From Branchiostoma floridae (Eukaryota; Chordata; Leptocardii; Amphioxiformes; Branchiostomatidae): a stretch of DNA of 64,000 bases. A program made the position numbers and the translations under genes. Every line of letters begins with the position of its first letter. Within the stretch, counting starts at the first letter, position 1. The stretch is from contig NC_049980.1 of assembly GCF_000003815.2 (NCBI RefSeq), forward strand, positions 24,970,660 through 25,034,659, given 5' to 3'. This document shows positions 1 through 13,283 of this stretch, in pieces. The notes beneath the pieces were generated by a model. That model was not told the DNA's origin. It saw only the letters and a list, made by a program, of their open reading frames with translations, and ran no database searches.

Positions 1-536
1 ACATTAAGTGACCACTGGACACCGTCTAGGGACATTCTGATACCCTCTTCGGCCCCTTAAGAGTTAAGTGTCTCCTAAGTGCTTCCGCTTTACCTGACAC
101 TTTGATGAAAGCACTGATATCATCGCTTATTCACCTGATGCTGAGTGACCACCTGTTTTCATACTCGGCTTTCTTCGTATTCAAGCAACTCTCAAATTGA
201 GACGTTCTCTACTCCTTCATCATGGCTCATGAGTTCTTTTGCAACTTACTACTCCTTTTCTACAATAGTTTTCGGCTAATATAATGAAAATACAATGACA
301 ATGTCGTTAGGAATGCTCGGTGTTCGCGATCAAGCTTCATTTGAATTGTCATTCGAATTAATACAAACTGCGTGTTTTCCAGTAAACATTAACCATTTTC
401 TAGGGGTCCAACTATCACTGTTTTGCGCTATCCAGCGTTAGGGCAAAAGCTCACTATAGTAACTTTGAAGAAGCTTCAATCTACTTTTTGTATTTTCAAC
501 GGTATTAAAGGAATGAACCAAAGAAACTAATTCACC

Positions 537-671
537 AAGCAGATGTAACCTTTTTTTGATGTAACCAGACCCAACCTTTTTTTAAAACCCCTTTCTATAA
601 AGAAAAATTGGGAGTAAAAGAAAGAGGTATAGAAAAGCCACAAAACATAAACCCGGTCCTTACATCTGCTT
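537..671. mobile_element. MITE with AAGCAGATGTAA terminal inverted repeats
   Basis: AAGCAGATGTAA at 537-548 is the exact inverse complement of TTACATCTGCTT at 660-671. The interior is 111 bases of T-rich, non-coding sequence. It shares its ends with the elements at 13.1, 50.0 and 55.0 kb. Confidence 0.7.
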
Positions 672-3600
672 AATGGATATCCAATAGGAGAAAACCACAG
701 TAAAAGAAAGCGTAGCGAAGGGCGAGTGTAGTCTATTACTACGTGCCCAACGTAGAATCTTCTCTGTCATCACGAAGGTTCCTGGGGTAGATAAGGCTTT
801 CCGGACCACACAGCAGTGTAATTTCCCTGCCATCTAGTCTTGATCAGATAACGTTTTTGACAGACATGGAGGATTTCGAGAAACTTTTGTGCTTCAGACC
901 TGTCAGGAATCGGGGTTCGTTCCGGGTCAAGTCGCTGTGAACTTCGGTTACCCCAAGGAGGTCCAACCCCAACACAAGACTTGGCAAGGCTGCCGACGCT
1001 CAGCAACGGTATCTGATGCTGAAGTATCTGATCTATCAAAGACGTTTGTACAGCTATGACTCTGTTGTACCAAAAGCTCAGCGCTGAAACACTATCAAAT
1101 GTTCTAATATTTCACAAAGTCATCAGCCGCGACGCTAACAGCCCTATTAAACTTTAAAGGATGTTCGCGCACAGAACTTAGTTGGCGGTCCGCAAGACTT
1201 CAAGTCATACACACGGATGGCTCCATAGTTCTAGCTTCTAGTTTGATGAGTCAAATCTTCACTGTTCGCAAAAATCGTGCCGCTCCGAATTTTGTACCTT
1301 TATCTTTTATCATCTCTCCATACAATCCCTTCTGTTCTACCTCTACAAAGTCGCATATCTAACCTCGACCTCCACCAGTATTTCTTTCTCTCTTTCTGGA
1401 CAACGAACACAATCATCAGCTGGCAAGCTTTCCCTTGGACCATGGGAAAGTCGCGGGTCAGGAAAACAGAGGAAACGCGGTGTTTAGATGTTTACCAATG
1501 TTGACATCGGCAATTACACCGGGACTGCTGTGAGCGTGAAAGTGCGAAATGCACCTGTTGTCGGCATTTTTGTCACAGAAATGCAATAACTAAACAAAAT
1601 CAATATAGCTAATTAGCACAATTAGAGACGTGTTGTTACGGCAGAAGGTAATACTAACGACGGGTACGTCTTCGGATGCTTATGGCCTGCAAAATTGTGC
1701 AGCTCAAATGGTGAAAAGATGAACAGAGACGTTTCTGCATCATATCATTATTTTTACTAGCGTCTGTCATTTCTTGGCACTCAACAAAATATAGCTTTGA
1801 ACAGATTACAAAACACTTTCACGGGTCGAATATTTCGTTTTGTTGAACTGATGTAAGAAATTTTATACACGAACGTATTCAGTGGGAGTGGTAATTGAAT
1901 ACATGTAATAAATATATATGGTATCATTTTATCATCAATATGTAGTTTTTGTCTTGTATATTTCTTATTTTCATGACAAATCTACGTATTTTATGTTGTT
2001 GAACTTGTTCACTGACCGTTCAGTGTAGCTTGTATTAAACGCAGCTGTACTATAAAACAGGAAAATGCAATGCTGTCCGAAATTTTCCCAATTTTCTGCT
2101 TTTCCAGAAATTATGGGCTTTGTAACAGTCACCTGCCAGAGGACAGTTGGATATTTCCTGCGTCATTATTTCCAAATCGTGAGCACTGTCGTCTTTACGT
2201 TTTCCCACCAGTTTCTCGGGAACCGCAGATGTGTCACCATTGTTCTCGGGGCCAGGGCGATCCTCGACCCGCCATTCATGCCCTAAATTGCCGGTTCTTT
2301 CGGGCTGGGCCGAGTCAGGGCCCATTGAAGGTCTATGAATGTGAATACTCGACATATGGCCTAGTGTTGAGGGTGAATGGGGGAGGGGGCCGACCTGCGG
2401 GACGGCCCGGGTACTCCAAGAGCCATCTGCCTTGGGCCGACCGCTCTCATTGGTCGATCGACCACAAGAACAACTGACAGATGTACGGTCCATGTTTTTT
2501 TGCAATACGTGGGAAAATCCTCGACTCTGTCAGCACGAACAAAAGCTGTTTTCCTTGATGTTAGACTTAACTTATCACAGCAGACAACAACCTCGCCCAG
2601 GCCACTCGGCTATTGTGATTTTTGTTCATGATCTTGCAAGTCACATCTACCATTGCCAACACAAAAGACGTCTCAAACAGCAAATGTCAATCATCTATTC
2701 ATACACGTTGGCGATTAAAGGAAATTTTATGCATAATTTACGATATTTTGTCGTGTCCGATCCTGTTTCTATGGAAAAGCGGTACACAACAGGTTGAACG
2801 CATAAAAGAGCACTATCATGTTTCATAACGTGCGCCAGAGAGCTGTGGACAAAAGACAGAAATTGATTAAAGACGTTGGCGGCATGCAATACTGTATATT
2901 TGAGTATTGTATGAGGGTTGAAAATAGAATTTGACTGTTTTCAGCTATTTTCATGTTGTTTTGTGACCTTCTGTTGTTTCCTTTAAATGAGAACAGCCTA
3001 ATTGCATTTTTACTATCTTAATTCGGGAAGAACATTTACAAAGGGGATCAGGTGTTTTATTTGCTGATTGCAATTATCTAGATAGGCTGTGACGCCACTG
3101 CCCCTCCCCTTCGTAGAAAACAAGTGACTTCGTAAACCATTATCCACTGATGCGCAAGGTCACCTCTGTGGGATTATTTTTCATCATTTGTTTCCACACC
3201 AGCTTTTCCTATTTTGAGGATTTCTCCTTCCATCATCCACATCCAACCGCGTATCAGGTTACTTTCCAAGCAGAGGATGGGCTCAAGGCTTCAAGCTTGT
3301 TTCTAACGTCTTTTAGACGTTTTTAATAGTTTTTGTTGTTAAAATAGAAAGCTCGATGAAAATGTCTTTGTCAGCTGTGATTTTTATCTTCAGAGGCGAT
3401 GTTTGATACTAGCTATCTGCTAGACTGCTTCATCTCTGTCTTTGTCCTTTATATATTTTTTGTCACAGTGATTGGTAAAATTTAAGACAATGCCTCAAAA
3501 TACGTAAAAACAGTCCGGAATCGAACCGTTGTTTGGAGAGTGGTCTCAGGTTTCAGACCGACAGGTTGGCTCACTGGTGGCTAGTGGTTGCGAGAGGGAC

Positions 3601-6600
3601 ACGCCTCGTTCCCAATGGACCCTTGACTACTATTCTACCTTTGTGGCGGCATCTGTTCGCGATGACATGGACTCATAAACAGCACATTTGCCTTGACGAG
3701 CTTTACCTTTTCGATCGCTTAAGAACACCCCTGTCTTTTTCAGTTCAAGCGGTAAAACTGTACAAAGGGTCGTAATGCGACTTGTGAAACTTCCTCACAA
3801 AGTACCATTTGGCTTTGAAATGTACATAAAATGAAAATAAAGGGTGATTATTTTAGGTTTAGCTGAAAGCAGCAGGTTGGGAACCATTTGAGTAATTCAA
3901 TGTTCCCATGCAGGGATTCCCAGGGGACTTGTTAGGGTACATAATTGGTCCGTAAGAGGTTTTCCCGGCGTCGACTTACGACCAGATGGGTTTGGGATCG
4001 GTTTTGTTGGGTCCTGAGAGATTTACTGCGCGCTAACTTGAACAGACGGTGTTTTTCAGCAAGGCTAGGGGATGATTAGCAGCTAAAAACTGTGAGAAAT
4101 ACATAAACCCCGTGGACGTGGTATTTGTGCGTTGTTGTGTGATAAATTGAAAGCAGGAAGAAGCCAGTCAAAGGCTCAAACAAACTTCTCAAAACATCTA
4201 AATTGGACAATGTTTTCTTGAGGTACTTTCTCGATGTAAGGGCGAAGGTTGGGGACCGAATATATTCAAAGGAAATTCGATTATTGGGAAATCGAAAACA
4301 TATTGCAGTCAGAGGACCGTCGAGTAACTCAACAACACATACGAGAGTGGTTTCCGTCCTCTCGGTAGATGTTCAGCCTTCGGCATGTCCGAAACTCATG
4401 TCTGTGACACAGCGACAGATGGGAATTAATTGTCGACATTAGCAGCAGATCGTCCCTACTATTGGTGATTATCAATAGACAAACAGGCGATGACAATGGA
4501 AACTGGTGGATTATGCTGGGCAATCAGCAGACAAATTCCATTAGACAGACGGGCGCCAGCACCATGCGGGAATGTACAATGTAGGAAACGTAATGTCGAC
4601 AAAAAGTGTTTTGTCTTCTGCTCTGGACGTCACCATCACTACATTTCTAAGATAATATAAGTACAATGTGACCCGTCAACCACCAATTGCTCATAGTCGA
4701 GTCTTTTGTTAGCATTTCCGTGAGGCCAGCGGCACATTTTCAGTACTCATGAGTATGAGTCAACGTTTTACAATGTAGAAAACACGATACTGTCAAATAG
4801 CACTGCCATCTGGAAAGAGACAATGTCACCATTCTGTCCAGAGGTCTGATTTGAAGATCTGTTCTGGTTTGGTACATGTGTATTGAAAATGTTTATAAAA
4901 CTGTACTATTATAAGATCCAATGGAATTACTCACTCCCCTCATGCAGCAACCGGTTAGTTACCATGCTGCCTTTATTATCGAATCCCGGCGGTTTTACGT
5001 GGCCTGGACCTGACCAAAGAAACGTATCCTGAAAGATCCTGGAAAGCAGGCCGAATGAAACAAAACGTGACAAAGTCCCGGTGACTGGTGATCATATCAC
5101 AAGAGCACAGCGTCATCAGTTCACAGGTTTTCACCTGTGTGAGTTTTTCACGAGATACTCATTAAAGAGCAGTGATGGGCGGACTGCACCTCCGGGGGAT
5201 TGCTTGGAAGAAATTGTTCCGTTCTGGTCGGAAAATCCCGCATCCGCTCTCAGCCCATCCGACAGGTGGTGGGCGTGTGGGAACGGCGGACGCTCTGCCG
5301 CTCGGGTGTTGGGCTGTTTACTCAAAACCACAAGCAGATGGTTGGAAGAAACAACACAGCTTCTATTGCTAAGAACCCCACATGGCATGAAAGCTAAGGT
5401 TCCCACACTCTAGATAATGACCGTTTCAATTGAAATCCGTTTCTAGTTGTACACCCAGGAATCCCAAAGCAAAGAACACGCTTGCGTCGTATTCAGTTTC
5501 GATAGTTTCAGGCGCTGCAGTCCTAACAAAAGTTAGTTCTAATTCTTGTTGTACCAGATATCGTTCGTTCATTACAACAACACAACACAACTCAACACAA
5601 CGGGATCAAAAGCGATGCGTAAATACTGTTTAATGATAATATAACTTTAAAGAGCCTATCCATATATTCTCGCGGGAATTGTCGTCCTTCAGGGATATTT
5701 GACCACACTCTTCTGATTCCTAACGATAACATTGTTGTATTCACAACAATAACATGTGTAACCCATCCTAGTATCGTTTGCACGATCGGCCTCACACATT
5801 GTCGAATGGCAATACACACATCATGGCTCATGTGCACCAGAATCGCACAAGAATCCGGATGGACACCGTATCGAGTATTTGCAAATCTTGGTAAGAAACT
5901 TTGAAGTTAACTGCGGCAGTTTTCAATTGAAAAGCAGATCTTTGCAAACACTGTCAGAGAACGCGGAGAAGCGTACACTGCGCTATCTCTTGTTCCCCCA
6001 CAGGTGACCAGTTGTCATGATGATAACAATCCGTGACAAAGCGCGTCCAGGGCAACTTCCCCGGGTATCTTCGGCATCTCCGGGAAATGACGTGGCTCAA
6101 TGGATCGGAGCATTGGCGCAAAACGGTCCTATTCTTATCCACGAGTGGGCTCTTCAATACAAACTCCTGCAGGTGTGCCGACAATCACATGATTCAGCGC
6201 CTCGTGGGATAAAGTAGACTACGAAGCAAAACGGACCTTCGAATGAAGTCATTATCATGGCAAATTTCAGGCGCAAGATTTGCTCGGATTGGATAATGAT
6301 GACGAAAATGTTTATTTTGCACTCAGCCAGGAATGATGCGTATTGTTATCCGCTTCAGCTGTGTTTATTTCTGGACGCCTTCATTAGCAACGACGTGATA
6401 ACGACCGTGAAAATGGCGGATTAGTCGACGATTATCTTGCAAAGGAACGCGTTTGTTTTGTTGAAAGGGTGTATAAAATATTCATAACATATTATTATAA
6501 CTGACACTGTACAAAGAAAACACCCTCTGTTGTTAATAGAGCTAGACGATACAATCAAAAACAGTACACCAGTTGGAAAACATATGAAAAATAGGCCTCA

Positions 6601-9600
6601 CGTCAAAGTTTCGACTGTATTTCGTAACACGACCGACATCTGAAAAGATTGGTCACAGATGGCAGAGTATGAGGAAAAAATACCAGAGCCGCGAAAGAGA
6701 AAACTGCAAGAATATTGTTGTACATGATGATTTGGCGACATGACAATCATCAGCACCTGTGGGCGCAAGTAAAGTAAAAGCTATTTCTTGGGCCTGTGGT
6801 CATGTGAGAACATTGGTGACGTCTGCTCCCCAAACTAGGGGTGTGGGAAGGAATTGTGCTAGGAAATCACCTTTTTGTCATACATTACCCCCTCTTTAAT
6901 CGAAATCCTTTGTCACTATTCTGTACATCACCCAACAGTGTCATTGGGGTTCTTGGTGAAAAAAGCTGCCCCCAGTGGCGTCCTGTCCCGGGCATCTGGC
7001 TTCCCCAAAATGCCCTCTAACAGCAGTAAACGGTTACTAATAACCTCCAAACGACCCAATTTCGCGGAAAATTGGCCATATAGGTTCCTCCTGAGAAATG
7101 CCAAATAACGTCGGACGCAAATTGTGGCAGATGTGAACATAAGAACAAATCTTGCGGCTCTGAGAACAGATGTAGCAATTTGCCTGACAAAAGCTCGTGT
7201 CTGTGGGAACAGTTGATAATGGGACGTCGCCTCCCGCTGCCCCATCTGCTCAGAAAAGATGCTCCGTCATTTCGTCCACATTTCCCACAGCGAGAAACCT
7301 CGATAATCACAGAACATGCATACGTCTTAGGGGAACCTGCAGGTGTTGGCTGGTACATGTAGATGGCAACATCAGCTTTTAACACCCCAGAGAATTAACA
7401 GGGAGGTGTTAATAAGGCAGGTCAATGGGGGAGCAATGACGGTGTAAAAACTTGTAAAGTTGTAAAATGATCGGTAAATTGTCGATAATGGGGAAACAAT
7501 TAAAATGGGTGGGTGCGTGTTGGTCAATTGGCCAAAGTCGAGACAAAGCAAGCGATGAGCTTACAATAGTATGCGTTAATCAAGCAGATGTATGGCATCT
7601 GTGTACCCGTAACTTTTTCTTTGTATGTCTTCTGAGTTGTGCGTTTCTTCAATTTTGCCCTCTCTTTTTTTAATACAAAGGGAGAGGTCATCTCAGGTCA
7701 ACATGTTGACCCTTGGCAGAAGTCTTTTTCCACTCACCGAACAGAAACTCCAGAATGAATCATTCGTGCGCTTGACCGTGTTGTACATTCTTTAATATGT
7801 TAGAATACGCTCATTTGTGTAGACACTGTTCATTGAAAACCTTTCCATTCTTCTTCCAAGACACACCAGGAGTTCTACGGTTTTCCAGCGACCCGGAGTC
7901 TGATAGAGACTAAATCACTAAAGTGACAGGTTGTACTTGGCCAAAACGACACGAAATTCAAAACCATGCATACGAAATATTGCTTACGATACAGAGAGCT
8001 CTTGTGCCTCGTAGTGTACAAGAGCAAAGTGGGGACTCATTGTCATGTATTGAAGCGTGACATTTGAAGTACCCGTAAGGCGATAACAGAGAAGGTAAGA
8101 TAATTTGTTTTCTTTCCGAAAGTTGCATTGTTCTACGATCTTTAGAAGTACTTCTAATTCCGTCGTGAGAGTAGAGTTTCCAGCGGTGAACTTCTGTGCC
8201 ATATCACAAGATAATTGTATTTGTCACGTTACTTCAGACCAGTGGAAGTTAGGAGGATCAAAGGAAATTTACGAAGCAAAAATGGGATTCAGTTTTCAAT
8301 TGAGGAATGATGCCTTATAAACATACCAAGATAAGCAATGAAAATGTTGCTGCATCACCATGCACTGTAGTGTGGGTTGCTTTCTTTTCTATTTATACAA
8401 ATGTTTAAAAGTTAGAAAGTCGCTCTCTCAGAAGTGAATGTGGAGCTCACACACCCACTAGAGAAGGTTATGCTTTCTTTGGTCTGCGTCCTACAACAAA
8501 AGCAACGAGAAAATGTTTTGAAAAGGCATCTTGTGATTGGCACTGCTGAACTTGAGTTGCCCTCTCTCTAAAGCCACTTCCGTTTCGCATCTTTAAGTCT
8601 TTTAGCCCCATCTCCCTAGTTTCCAGCCCCTCGAGCTCACAGTGACACCACCCGCCCTCTCTCCTGACAGGATTAGCCTATCTCGCTGTCCACTTCACTT
8701 CAGCAGTCAACATGTGCACACAACTCGTCTGGGTGTGACGTCCCATGGACCAAGGAAAGCCATTGATCGCTTCCTATCCATTCAACATGAAGGGGCACTC
8801 AAGAGCACTCTGGAGATGGGGATTGCCTTGGAGGGGGAGAGCCGTTAATAGGAGGAATGATTAACCTAGCCCACTAGATTAGTATTTGGTTCTAAACTGA
8901 TCCTAACCCAAGCTCTCGAAACAGCAACAACGTACATCTCTACTGTTGACAACAAACAGCGTAACTTATCACAATATTTGTACTGTTGCAAATATCAACA
9001 TGACACATTTGGGATGAAAAATCGTCAAAGAAAGATAATTTGGTTTTGTTAATCTTGCCTCCTGTTACAGGAGGCATTTTCGTGAGGGGACCAGCAGGAA
9101 GGTCGAGCCATGCACCTGTGACAATAAAGCAGGTGAACCCAATTACCAAAATTCCATGGGACCTGGACGGAAAAACACCATTGTGCACCCCCTCTCCATC
9201 CTACAATCCCTCTCACAGCTGCACAGCTGACACAACTGTTATTGTGAAGTTTTTCTGCTGTGATTTCTGTGCATTATGTTTCTTTGTACACCAATGCTAG
9301 CATAGCTGTGCTGTTGTTCAGACACTCAATGTCAGTGTATCCTTGTTTGGGAATGATTATGGCTCTTGCCAGTGGATGAAATCACCACACATAAGCTGTT
9401 CTTGCTATCACAATCTTGTAAAGGTGAATAGCACTCTGCAGAAAATACCATCAAACACCACTCCAAAACTGCTTTCATTATTTTTTTGCAAAAAAGTAGC
9501 GATTTCAGTCATGGGACGGTACAGAAACTGGGCATCAGGATTGCATTGGAAGATCAATGTATTACTTTTTCCTACCTATCTCTGGCTATATGATTTCCAT

Positions 9601-12600
9601 AATGCCTTCTCAGACCGGCCCAAAGCCATGCAAAAGTGCTCAGTACATCAGCTAAACATCTATTTGACACATCCTCACAGACCTCCAACCTCACAGACAT
9701 AAGATGAGTTACAATCAGTCTGTACTACAGTACAGTATACATGTATATACCCGTATATACCCCTGGGCGTTGAAGGCTAATAGAGGCACTGAGGATCAGT
9801 CCAGATCTGTTGTACAACATATCTTCATTGTCAGGAGCCATGTGTAAATCAGACCAACATGTCAGCACATTTGGTAAAGGTTTAATCCCTGCGGATCAAA
9901 AGACAAGTTTACATTTTAATCGTCCTTTCACAGTTGACCCTTCTCAAGCACAGATCAATCAGATGGCCTGAGGGGAAGAGGGCTTTAGAGATCAGTGAGA
10001 TCATCAGCCTTAAACAAGTTAGTGCAAGGAGGTCCTTGCTTTGAGCATGTAGGAAGTATGAAATCCCACCTGTTTCCCCCACACAGAAAACTCTCTTATT
10101 TGATTGGAAACCCAGTGAGGTGCCTAGAATTTGGTCTTAAGTCCCTATACAGAGACAAAAAATGTATCAGCATAGACCACTGTTGTTTGTATATCATTAT
10201 TGATATACATTTTGATGTGAGAGTTAAGATATACAAGAGATCCGATAAAATCAATGCCTTACATTGTAAGTTTGGTCTCTTCTGCCGTTTAGTAAAGTTT
10301 AAAGAAATAAATGACATATATGCAAACAGTTAGAGAGTTACAAAGAAGGGCCACATCAAAGCTGGAAGAAGCCTCCCTCATCCAGACCACCTCTGTTCCT
10401 TTGTTGTGTCACCTGTCATAATATCTGCGGGGGCAACAGGTGAAGGGAAAAACCACACAGGTGAAATCCTCATGGTGCCGACTCTGAATAGGTGGGGTGG
10501 ACCAGGGGATTGGGGTTAGGTGACACTAATAGAAATCAAACTTCCATTGGACAACTTCTAATTAGACAATATATGTTTAATTGTTACTGGTACTGCCATT
10601 GTATTCTAAGTAATTTATGCATTTTTTTTTCTTTAGATTGTAAAACAATTCTAAACCTTCTCCTGGTCACTGTTAGTATGCCAAGGGTGAAAGTTGTGTC
10701 TGTGTTGTCTTTGCACACATCCATAGTTTGAATTCTTTGGTTTGTCCCCACCTTCCATTCAGAATCAAGTGCGTGATGCAACAGCATCACATGTATGTAG
10801 ACTTATAATAGCATGTAGAAAGAGGCAATGACCTGTTTGAGTTATTTGATCCTCTAGCTTGTGTATTCGGTGTATCTGACAATAAGATAGATGTATTTGT
10901 GTATATCTAACATTATGTGTATTGATGTAACGTTACATGAATAGTATTAATTAATAGTTTTTATGTCTAAAATTGAAAAGTGTGCTGCAAATGAACAGTA
11001 GATAAGCCTGAAGGTTTGCATATCGAGTGTCTGTTGATTCCTTTGCTCTGTAGCAAGTTTGTATGTTTTCTCTTTACAAACTATAGTATAATGTTATGGT
11101 AACTATGGTCTAAACACAACTTGAATGAGTGTTCGCACTTCCCGTCTCCACTGCCACAGAAAGGCTTTAGGTGAGAACAGCGCGGTGTAGGGTGTCGTAC
11201 CACGCATGTTTTCGGAACCAGGCATGAATAGGGTGTTTAGACTACACCTGCAACACCTGTGCTCACCTGGCGGGCAGGTAAACCCAGGGTGTGTTTGACA
11301 ACGGCAAATAGGTGGTCAGGTTGGTCCATTAGCAGTGTTTACTTGGATGGACACACGTCGGATATCAATCTGTTAAAGGTCACTTATACCACGTACATGT
11401 ACTGTAAAAACCAGGTGGATTCAGTTTTACGAGGGCGAGTTTCTTCTCCATGAATGCTGCCAGTACTTACACTAGTTATAAGACCAATCAGTACTGTAGG
11501 CGCACAGTGTGTGTTATGTGTGGTAAGATTTAGTAAATAGTACTTCAGTATTGTAACTGACGTACCAGCGAAGCAGTTGGTACCTGCCGTGATTGAAGTA
11601 AACTTTTAGTAACACATTTTGATTTTCATAACAGTATCATACTTGTATAAACTGATAATATCACAGCTTAATATTTGCTTAAAAAGTTATCTTCAGTGAT
11701 CATTATAGCACCTTATATTCAGTTTTTAGTACTTTACAGCCTGAATGACATTTTCTGTGATTTGATGATGATCTACGGTAATGAAGTCTTTAAGTTACTG
11801 AAACATAATTTGGCACCTGTAGTTTAGTCCCTCACCTCTAAATACTGAAGAAAAAGAAGTACCAAAAGACGTTATCTCCTGGTGGATCCACAACAACCTT
11901 CTAGTTAGTTACTAAGATGATCTTACATCCTTGACAAATGTCAGTAACTGTTAGACACCAAGGTTTATTTCCTTCTACATTCCAGCACTGATCAGGACAA
12001 TAGTACAGGAATTTGGCCTTGGCAGTTTGTGCCGCCAACTGCGACCTTATTCTTTTGAAAAGATCGCAAAAAGCCTTCAGAGCCCAAAATGTCCTGATAA
12101 GTGTGTTAGAGCAATCACTTCTCGCTGATGTAAATCAAATCAGACGCTAATTGAAGGAGTCCAGGGGGCAAAAGCAGCCTTATCTGAGTGGCCATTCTTC
12201 AGCCTGTTTGCCCGCACTGCCATTTACCTGCTAAGTGCTCCTGACTCTGCTTTGTGGCTCCCACTATTTATTTGGTATTGTTAGAAGAACATGTTGACTA
12301 CACTTGTTGAGAAGGTCTACAGATTGTCACTAAGATTTTGAGAGCCAAAGAAAATCTACCACATAGCTTTTATTCCTTTTATGTCTATATCATGTGATAC
12401 TGATATAAGACTCTACTAGGCTACCCAATATATACCTCTAGCCAAATCAAACTACAGCATCACAACATATAATAGAATTTGCTACAGTCAAACTTGCATG
12501 TCATTGTTTTCTTTCTACTACTCACAGTGACATACTCAAATCTTAGCTCTGTTCAATACTGTTGAAAGGGCTCCACTTTGAGTGCCCTCTGCAGGCAATG

Positions 12601-12966
12601 TGTGAGCTATAAGTTGGAAATATGTCCTTATCAACCATTGAAGTGTTTACATAGCTGGATCAAGCATAGAAAATAGTAATAGTAAAGACAGTGTGCAAAA
12701 GTGGAATACAAAATGCTATTACTAACTATCCTCAATAGAAGCAACAGGTGTTTTCAGTTGAATATCTCAAAGCTGATTATGGTCTTTTAAAGTGTTATGC
12801 TACCCCTTCATGCAGGGAAGAAGTCAATTACATGTATTTGAATTGGCAAACTCCCAGATTCCAAGCAAAGTTCAAACAATTAAACATTTTGAGTCTGTTT
12901 ATTTCTTCACCAACAAAATTGGCTTGTCACTGCCAATGTTCTCCAAAGAACAGAAAAAAGCAACAC

Positions 12967-12996
12967 ATAAGTTATGTTTTGCAAAACATAACTTAT
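12967..12996. repeat. 30-bp perfect palindrome
   Basis: The two halves ATAAGTTATGTTTTG and its exact inverse complement meet between 12981 and 12982. ACTTAT words continue to the right. No coding or repeat context explains it. Confidence 0.9.
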
Positions 12997-13128
12997 ATTA
13001 ACTTATGGCAACCTGTAGTGACACCTGATGGTTGTTGCTACCATTTGTGTGGCATTTTCCCCACAAATACAATGTAGATCTTGTCATCAAGTACAAATCC
13101 ACTTGTGTTTGCATAAGACTAGTTCTAC

Positions 13129-13283
13129 TACTCTCCAAGCAGAAGGCTCCGGCTGTTTTTTTTTACATTTTTTAAAGGTGTATCTATTGGTCTTCCTATC
13201 GACTGTGAGACCAAGCTGTACAAAATAGAACGCCCAATAAAAATGCTTAACAATGTAAAAAAACAGCGTCTGCTTGGAGAGTA
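13129..13283. mobile_element. 155-bp MITE with 9-bp target duplication
   Basis: The ends are TACTCTCCAAGCAGA (left) and TCTGCTTGGAGAGTA (right). Inverted similarity extends about 33 bases inward through GCTGTTTTTTTACATT, with an 8-base insertion in the left arm. It is flanked by exact direct copies of TAGTTCTAC at 13120-13128 and 13284-13292. A 9-bp duplication fits Mutator-like elements; no transposase is present. Confidence 0.88.

Larger units (their letters stand above)
1..13119. other. Gene-free stretch
   Basis: Apart from the MITE at 537-671, solo AAGCAGA ends at 3266 and 7582, a small GCCTCCTG hairpin at 9057-9075 and the 12,967 palindrome, I see no supported feature. Open frames here are short, lack matching splice sites and show no recognisable domain. 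Confidence 0.6.

Noticed and set aside
2050-2505. Open frames of 135-151 codons on both strands
   Set aside because: Both strands are open because of local GC-rich composition. There is no domain, no splice context, and the peptides look low-complexity or random.
3500-3640. tRNA gene suggested by GGTTCGATTCC on the minus strand and a TGGCTAGTGGTT word on the plus strand
   Set aside because: The two boxes lie on opposite strands and the stems do not pair; at most a decayed SINE fragment.
5081-5413. 110-codon plus-strand frame
   Set aside because: Overlapping frames are open on both strands and no family or splice signals are recognisable.
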